Assembly (NCBI RefSeq): GCF_002959965.1 | Contig: NZ_PREV01000026.1 | Coordinates: 2,337,001 to 2,401,000, forward strand | DNA: 64,000 nt | Source: Microbulbifer pacificus | Lineage (GTDB): Bacteria > Pseudomonadota > Gammaproteobacteria > Pseudomonadales > Cellvibrionaceae | Direction: 5' to 3' | The notes under the pieces: model-generated | What the model was told of the DNA's origin: nothing | The model's input: only the letters and a program-made list of their open reading frames with translations | Databases searched by the model: none | Program-made: the position numbers and the translations under genes | In this document: positions 60,601-64,000 of the stretch, in pieces | Layout: each line of letters opens with the position of its first letter | Numbering within the stretch: the stretch's first letter is position 1

Positions 60601-63319
60601 CAACGGTTTTACCACACCGGCAGGCACCGCTCCGAGCGTTGCTTCCACTAACCCGGCGGTGCTGGCTGTTGAATCCGTCAGCGAAGGCGCATTCGTGCTG
60701 CGCGCCGGCGATAACGGCAGCGCCACGATTACGGTTCAGCAGGGCGGTTTCAGCGAGTCCCTCGGCATCAGCGTGACCAGTGTGGACACGAGTATTACCC
60801 GGCTGGAAATCGCTCCGGTGGATATCGCACTGGATAGTACGCGGCAGTTGGTTGCCTTCGGTGTGCGCGCCGACGGCACCCGTAAAAACCTGTACGGACA
60901 GGTGAGCTGGTCGATCGCCAGTGGTCCCGCCAGCGTGGACCAGAGCGGCCTCGTCACCCGCACCGGCACGGGCGTTGTCACCGTGCAGGCCGCAGTCGGT
61001 GAATTTATCGCAACCGCCAACCTCGCGGAGGGCTTTGACGGTATCGGACTGCGTTTCGATAACCCGGACAACTGGGCGCAGGTCTATGTGCACCTGTGGA
61101 TCACCGTGAACGGTCAGGATCAGGCGCTGACCCAGTGGCCGGGAGTGTTGATGGCCGGCCCGGATGCGGACGGCTGGTGGACACATCATGTCGATGAGGA
61201 AGACCTGCCGAACGGTGAAGTAAACCTGGTGTTCAACAACGGCAATGGTCAGCAAACCGGAGACCAGCGCAACATTACCGAGTCTTCCAGTTTTGCTGGC
61301 GGCACCTGGGAACCCTGGACGCCGGAGACACCCGTCGGCGGTGACACGTCACGGGTCTCGGTCATTGGCGGCACCACCGCGGATGGCGAGCGGGATTACC
61401 CGATCGGCAGTGTGATTATCGTGAATGCCGGAGCCCCGCCATTCGGAACCGCGTTTGGTGGCTGGAGCGGCGACGCCGCGCCGTATATTGTCAGCGATCC
61501 GTCGCAGCCGCAGATCCAGCTGTTGATTCCGCGGCATGACCTCTCGCTGGTAGCGCTGTTCCCCAGCGTCAATAACACGCACGAAGCCGGGCAGAATTTT
61601 TACGCCGCCCAGTGCGCCGGTTGCCACGGTGATCAGGGGCAGGGGGATGTGGCCCCGGCTCTCGCCGGCACCGGTGGCAACTGGCAGCTCGGTGATCTGA
61701 CGCAGTACATCAAAGACTTCATGCCCATGGATGCCGCCGCCAGTTGCGCAGGCAGTGAGCCTGGAGCATGCGCCTATGAAATCGCGCGGCTGATTGTCGA
61801 TGAAGCCTGGAGCACAGGTGTTTGCGCCGGCAGCGACTGTGATGGCAGCAACCTGGATGCGCGCAACCTGCGGCTGCTCACCCGCGAGGAATATCTCAAC
61901 AGCGTTCGGGATGTTTTCGGCATCGACTTTGATGTCTCTCTGATGAATCCGGTACCCGCGGACGGCCGCTATCGCAATTTCGATACGGCGTCTTTCCTCA
62001 CCGCCGGCAATGACCGTACATTGGGTTACGAACTGGTATCGGGGCAGGTAGCGGATCTGGCTGTTTCCCAATCCGGTTTCGGCAATCTGGTCAGTGGCTG
62101 CGGTGATAACCCGTGTGTGGTGGATACCCTCGGCTTCCGCCTGTTCCGCCGTCCGCTGACGGGCGATGAGATCAATCGCTATACCGCACTCTATAGCGCG
62201 GAAGACGATGGTCGCCTGCTTATCCAGGCCATGCTGATGTCACCGCATTTTATGTACCGCTCGGAACTCGGCGAACTGGATACATCCACGGGACTTTACC
62301 GGCTCACAAACTACGAGATTGCCACGCTGCTGTCCTACACCTTCTGGGTGACCACTCCGGATGACACGCTGTTGCTTGCGGCCAGTGAAGAAGTTTTTGA
62401 CGTGGAAACCCAGGTGAACCGCCTGTTGGCGGATCCGCGCGCGGAGCGCGGTCTGCGCCGCTTTATCGGTGGTTGGTTGATCAACAATCAGTATCCATTC
62501 CCGGCGATCACCAGCGCGGACCTCATTGCGGCCTTCAAGGAAGAGACGGTGGGTTTCGTGCTGGAAAATATTCGCAGTAACAGCGCATTCAGCGAGTTGC
62601 TTTCGGCGAATTACACCTGGGCTAACGGCGCACTGGCGGCCCACTACGGGCTCGACAGCAGTAACAGCAACTGGGCGATGCGCACGTTCGCCGCGGGAGA
62701 TCCGCGCAGTGGCAGTGGCCTGTTGGGCCACGGCAGTTTCCTCGCCTCACGCACCAGTACCGTCAATCCGGCGCCGATCAAGCGCGGCGTTTACGTGCGC
62801 GAAGTGTTGATGTGCCAGGAATTCCCGCCGCCCGCGGCCGCGGACTTTAACGTGGTATTTGAAGATACCGACAGCAACCGCGAGGCCACCGCGCGGCATA
62901 CGTCCGATCCCGCCTGTTCCGCCTGCCACCAGTTTATCGACGGCGTGGGTTTCGGTTTCGAACGCTTCGGCAGCGACGCCCTGTACCGCACCATCGAAAC
63001 CATTGGCACCGGCGAGCAACGGGAAATCGACGATAGCGGCAGTATCAAGAGCCTGTACACCCCGGCCACGGTCATGGATCCCACCAGTCCAAGTTACGAT
63101 TTTTACTCGGTGCCGGAGCTGGCGTCACTCATCGCCGGCAGTGATCAGGGCGAGGCCTGCTTTGCGCGACAGTTCTACCGCTATGTGGTGGGACGGGAAG
63201 AGGGCGTCAGTGATGATGTGATCATTCATCAGGTCAGTGAAGATCTGCGCAATGGTGGTGGTATGCGCGATATGTTGCGCACTCTGACACTGTCTGACGC
63301 CTTCATCCTGCGCCGTTGA
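57656..63319 (+). CDS. Starch-binding PQQ-dehydrogenase/multihaem/DUF1592 fusion protein
   Basis: A secreted 1,887-residue protein. Order: signal peptide (to about 38); starch-binding-type sandwich (40-120); CBM26-like module with YFWNP and WPGLAM (125-225); glucose/sorbosone-dehydrogenase-type beta-propeller (240-660) with PDHKGGMMQF and YGHRNPWRW, expected to bind PQQ; cytochrome-like part with CxxCH at 793 and 874; two BIG2-like domains (965-1125); second CBM26-like module (1128-1215); InlB-repeat-like domain; cytochrome c with CxxCH at 1320; DUF1587/1595/1592/1588/1585 domains (about 1405-1887) with CxxCH at 1754. I infer oxidation of an alpha-glucan with electrons passed along haems. It is followed 20 bases later by a DUF1552 gene. 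No described function for the whole is known to me. Confidence 0.82.
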   Translation: MIFAPIMAGVSHSAATVCLRAALSLVVALALCLPLNVSAQTWSEAWFRGTPNDWGTTAMTYDTGAGVWVTEQTFEGANARFKISHYQNWNEAYPASDYQVANGRYRITFDDVSKAISVAEITEPPAEGAPTSLCFDNPQNYAAPHIYFWNPQPAGSVGNLPGWPGLAMTAAGDNYCYDFSAHLDSDVMPDSLNVIFNNNGAPQTADLTYSGNPCYIGGQWQGAETCGLDTDPVVDQPPTTRPLLAQPLNFPISGNVSAGSYRFEVAYPNLQGLFMSPVMVIPDGISDLLYVVDKAGSIFVVPNREDVAPAEVRALLDISGVVRNYHEQGLLSMAFDPDYASNGFIYIYYIHGTDDNERAPDGSYGDAILERWTVNDPANPTQILAGSRAEILRVPQRGPDHKGGMMQFHPEEKYLYLSIGDGAYGHSATMSYPEDPRTNNGAQETDNLLGTFIRIKPLTQPVNGKYYEIPADNPFVGVPGFRGEIWSYGHRNPWRWSFDTEAPYTLWETEVGQAGFEEVNLIAKGKNYGWPICEGTNNRGDLGGDPGKNCSTDFEPPRDGYAHPTGFSIIGGVVYRGNALPGLSGHFIFGDYVTKRIWSIVDGEAKALISDTFPENIASFGTDLSGETLLVSTYGVEYGGQSTIYKVVDDDAEAAVIPAKLSETGLFSNLQNLQPVSGVLEYGLNTQGWFDGASTRHFIALPNDRQIDFAATEKWELPVGTVLVKHQSIATTENPAQPFTTSVLFRQDTGKWQAANYYWNSTGTDADLVTESLTVMDGGIENRQRVVQSAADCGSCHIGSGSREPLAVHTRQLNRNFQYGEGPETIANQLDVFNSIALFTENIGSAAGHAAFVDADDTGADLNERARTYLATNCSHCHASGFMDLRYDTPLDSMRLVNVETTGGAARLRPFDHTSSLVYIYQTTDNNRMPKGTRYTNPVAEVLFLEWIDAVNAQQVGISLQADSERLNGGDALTVYVQALYDNGFTTPAGTAPSVASTNPAVLAVESVSEGAFVLRAGDNGSATITVQQGGFSESLGISVTSVDTSITRLEIAPVDIALDSTRQLVAFGVRADGTRKNLYGQVSWSIASGPASVDQSGLVTRTGTGVVTVQAAVGEFIATANLAEGFDGIGLRFDNPDNWAQVYVHLWITVNGQDQALTQWPGVLMAGPDADGWWTHHVDEEDLPNGEVNLVFNNGNGQQTGDQRNITESSSFAGGTWEPWTPETPVGGDTSRVSVIGGTTADGERDYPIGSVIIVNAGAPPFGTAFGGWSGDAAPYIVSDPSQPQIQLLIPRHDLSLVALFPSVNNTHEAGQNFYAAQCAGCHGDQGQGDVAPALAGTGGNWQLGDLTQYIKDFMPMDAAASCAGSEPGACAYEIARLIVDEAWSTGVCAGSDCDGSNLDARNLRLLTREEYLNSVRDVFGIDFDVSLMNPVPADGRYRNFDTASFLTAGNDRTLGYELVSGQVADLAVSQSGFGNLVSGCGDNPCVVDTLGFRLFRRPLTGDEINRYTALYSAEDDGRLLIQAMLMSPHFMYRSELGELDTSTGLYRLTNYEIATLLSYTFWVTTPDDTLLLAASEEVFDVETQVNRLLADPRAERGLRRFIGGWLINNQYPFPAITSADLIAAFKEETVGFVLENIRSNSAFSELLSANYTWANGALAAHYGLDSSNSNWAMRTFAAGDPRSGSGLLGHGSFLASRTSTVNPAPIKRGVYVREVLMCQEFPPPAAADFNVVFEDTDSNREATARHTSDPACSACHQFIDGVGFGFERFGSDALYRTIETIGTGEQREIDDSGSIKSLYTPATVMDPTSPSYDFYSVPELASLIAGSDQGEACFARQFYRYVVGREEGVSDDVIIHQVSEDLRNGGGMRDMLRTLTLSDAFILRR

Positions 63320-63338
63320 AATTCGGGAGATAAGAATA

Positions 63339-64000
63339 ATGAAACTGCTGAATAAATTTGGCTTCACCTCCGTCAGGGAATCCACCCGTCAGTCGCGTAG
63401 AAAATTCCTGCGCAATCTGGCGCAGGCCGGAATGCTGCTGCCGCTCGCCGGCAGTATGCTCGGGCAACGGGTATTTGCGCAGAGTGGCAGCGCGCAGCGG
63501 GTGCTGTTCCTTTACTATCCCAACGGCGTGGTGCCTTATAACTGGCTGCCTCAACAGGGGCCGGGGAGTATCAGCGGCAGTCAGGAACTGAGTTTTGGGC
63601 TTGGTCCGCTCGCGCCCTGGCACAACCGTATGATCGTGTTGCAGAACCTCACACTGGATATCGGCAGCGGCGCCGGTGCCCACTACAACGATATGCGCGG
63701 CATTTTGACCGGCAACAATCAGATCAGTCGCGAGAGCGCCAGTATCGATCACCTGATTGCCGAACAGCTGGGCAGCGAAGGGGTGTTGAGCCTCGGTGTG
63801 CGCACTGGCAGTCGCTCGGATATCATGATTTCCAAACCACGCGGCTATGCCAGTGAAGCCCGTCCCATTCCCAACAACGATCCGGCGGATGCCGCGCAAA
63901 AGCTGTCGGTGGGAATTGCCGGCGGTGGAAGTGCCGGTAGCAATGGCGACAAGCAGGCATACTATGAAGCCATTCTGAATGACTTCGACAGCCTCGCCGA
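63339..64000 (+). CDS. Tat-exported DUF1552 protein (partial, runs off window)
   Basis: The first 220 residues of a protein cut by the window edge. The N-terminus has a twin-arginine signal (SRRKFLRNLAQAG) followed by a hydrophobic stretch ending RVFAQ, so it is exported folded, perhaps with a cofactor. The following VLFLYYPNGVVPYNWLPQ and HYNDMRGILTG are DUF1552 features. The start ATG 63339 follows GGGAG and lies 20 bases behind the 1,887-residue gene, so the two form an operon. DUF1552 genes regularly accompany DUF1592 genes, suggesting a joint redox or hydrolase role; the biochemistry is unknown. Confidence 0.88.
   Translation, partial: MKLLNKFGFTSVRESTRQSRRKFLRNLAQAGMLLPLAGSMLGQRVFAQSGSAQRVLFLYYPNGVVPYNWLPQQGPGSISGSQELSFGLGPLAPWHNRMIVLQNLTLDIGSGAGAHYNDMRGILTGNNQISRESASIDHLIAEQLGSEGVLSLGVRTGSRSDIMISKPRGYASEARPIPNNDPADAAQKLSVGIAGGGSAGSNGDKQAYYEAILNDFDSLA

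Overview
The window looks like part of a chromosome of a marine, polysaccharide-degrading gammaproteobacterium of the Cellvibrionales type (Microbulbifer/Saccharophagus/Teredinibacter-like). The evidence is high GC content, large modular secreted enzymes joined by poly-serine linkers, three TonB-dependent receptors (TBDRs), several carbohydrate-binding modules and a dense set of glycoside hydrolases (GHs). The genus is an inference. I see no tRNA, rRNA, CRISPR array, transposase or prophage gene.

Left part (0-8.2 kb): a TolC-like lipoprotein, then a MalK-type ATPase, a fused binding-protein/permease (MalE-MalF in one chain) and MalG, followed by an exported TIM-barrel sugar isomerase-like protein and a convergent LacI-type regulator. 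Alpha-glucan block (8.5-24.4 kb, minus strand): a TBDR, two flavin-dependent halogenase-family proteins, a GH97 inverting alpha-glucosidase, a giant enzyme with two tandem GH87-type (alpha-1,3-glucanase) modules, and an SLC45-like MFS sugar transporter. LacI-type palindromes of the form GAAAACGTTTTC lie in front of the TBDR, GH97 and MFS genes, with a weaker one upstream of the lacI gene.

Beta-1,3-glucan block (24.7-53.5 kb): a sodium/sugar symporter, TBDR, halogenase, cupin-8 and halogenase, then a CBM56-bearing di-haem oxidoreductase, GH16, GH3, a GH16-GH128 fusion with many accessory modules, a membrane-embedded AraC-type regulator, glucokinase, a third TBDR and a fifth halogenase-like gene. 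A shared motif, CAARGTGGGRCGAC, stands upstream of five of these transcription units and may be the AraC-type regulator's site. Laminarin-like polymers would be cut outside or at the surface, imported, trimmed to glucose and phosphorylated by glucokinase.

Right end (53.5-64 kb): an esterase, a tandem universal stress protein, a GH13 alpha-amylase lipoprotein, and a 1,887-residue protein joining starch-binding-type modules, a PQQ-type sugar dehydrogenase domain, four CxxCH haem motifs and DUF1587/1595/1592/1588/1585 domains. A Tat-exported DUF1552 protein follows and runs off the window. Together with the CBM56 di-haem oxidoreductase, this suggests a glucan-targeted redox system alongside the hydrolases; that is the least explained part of the window.
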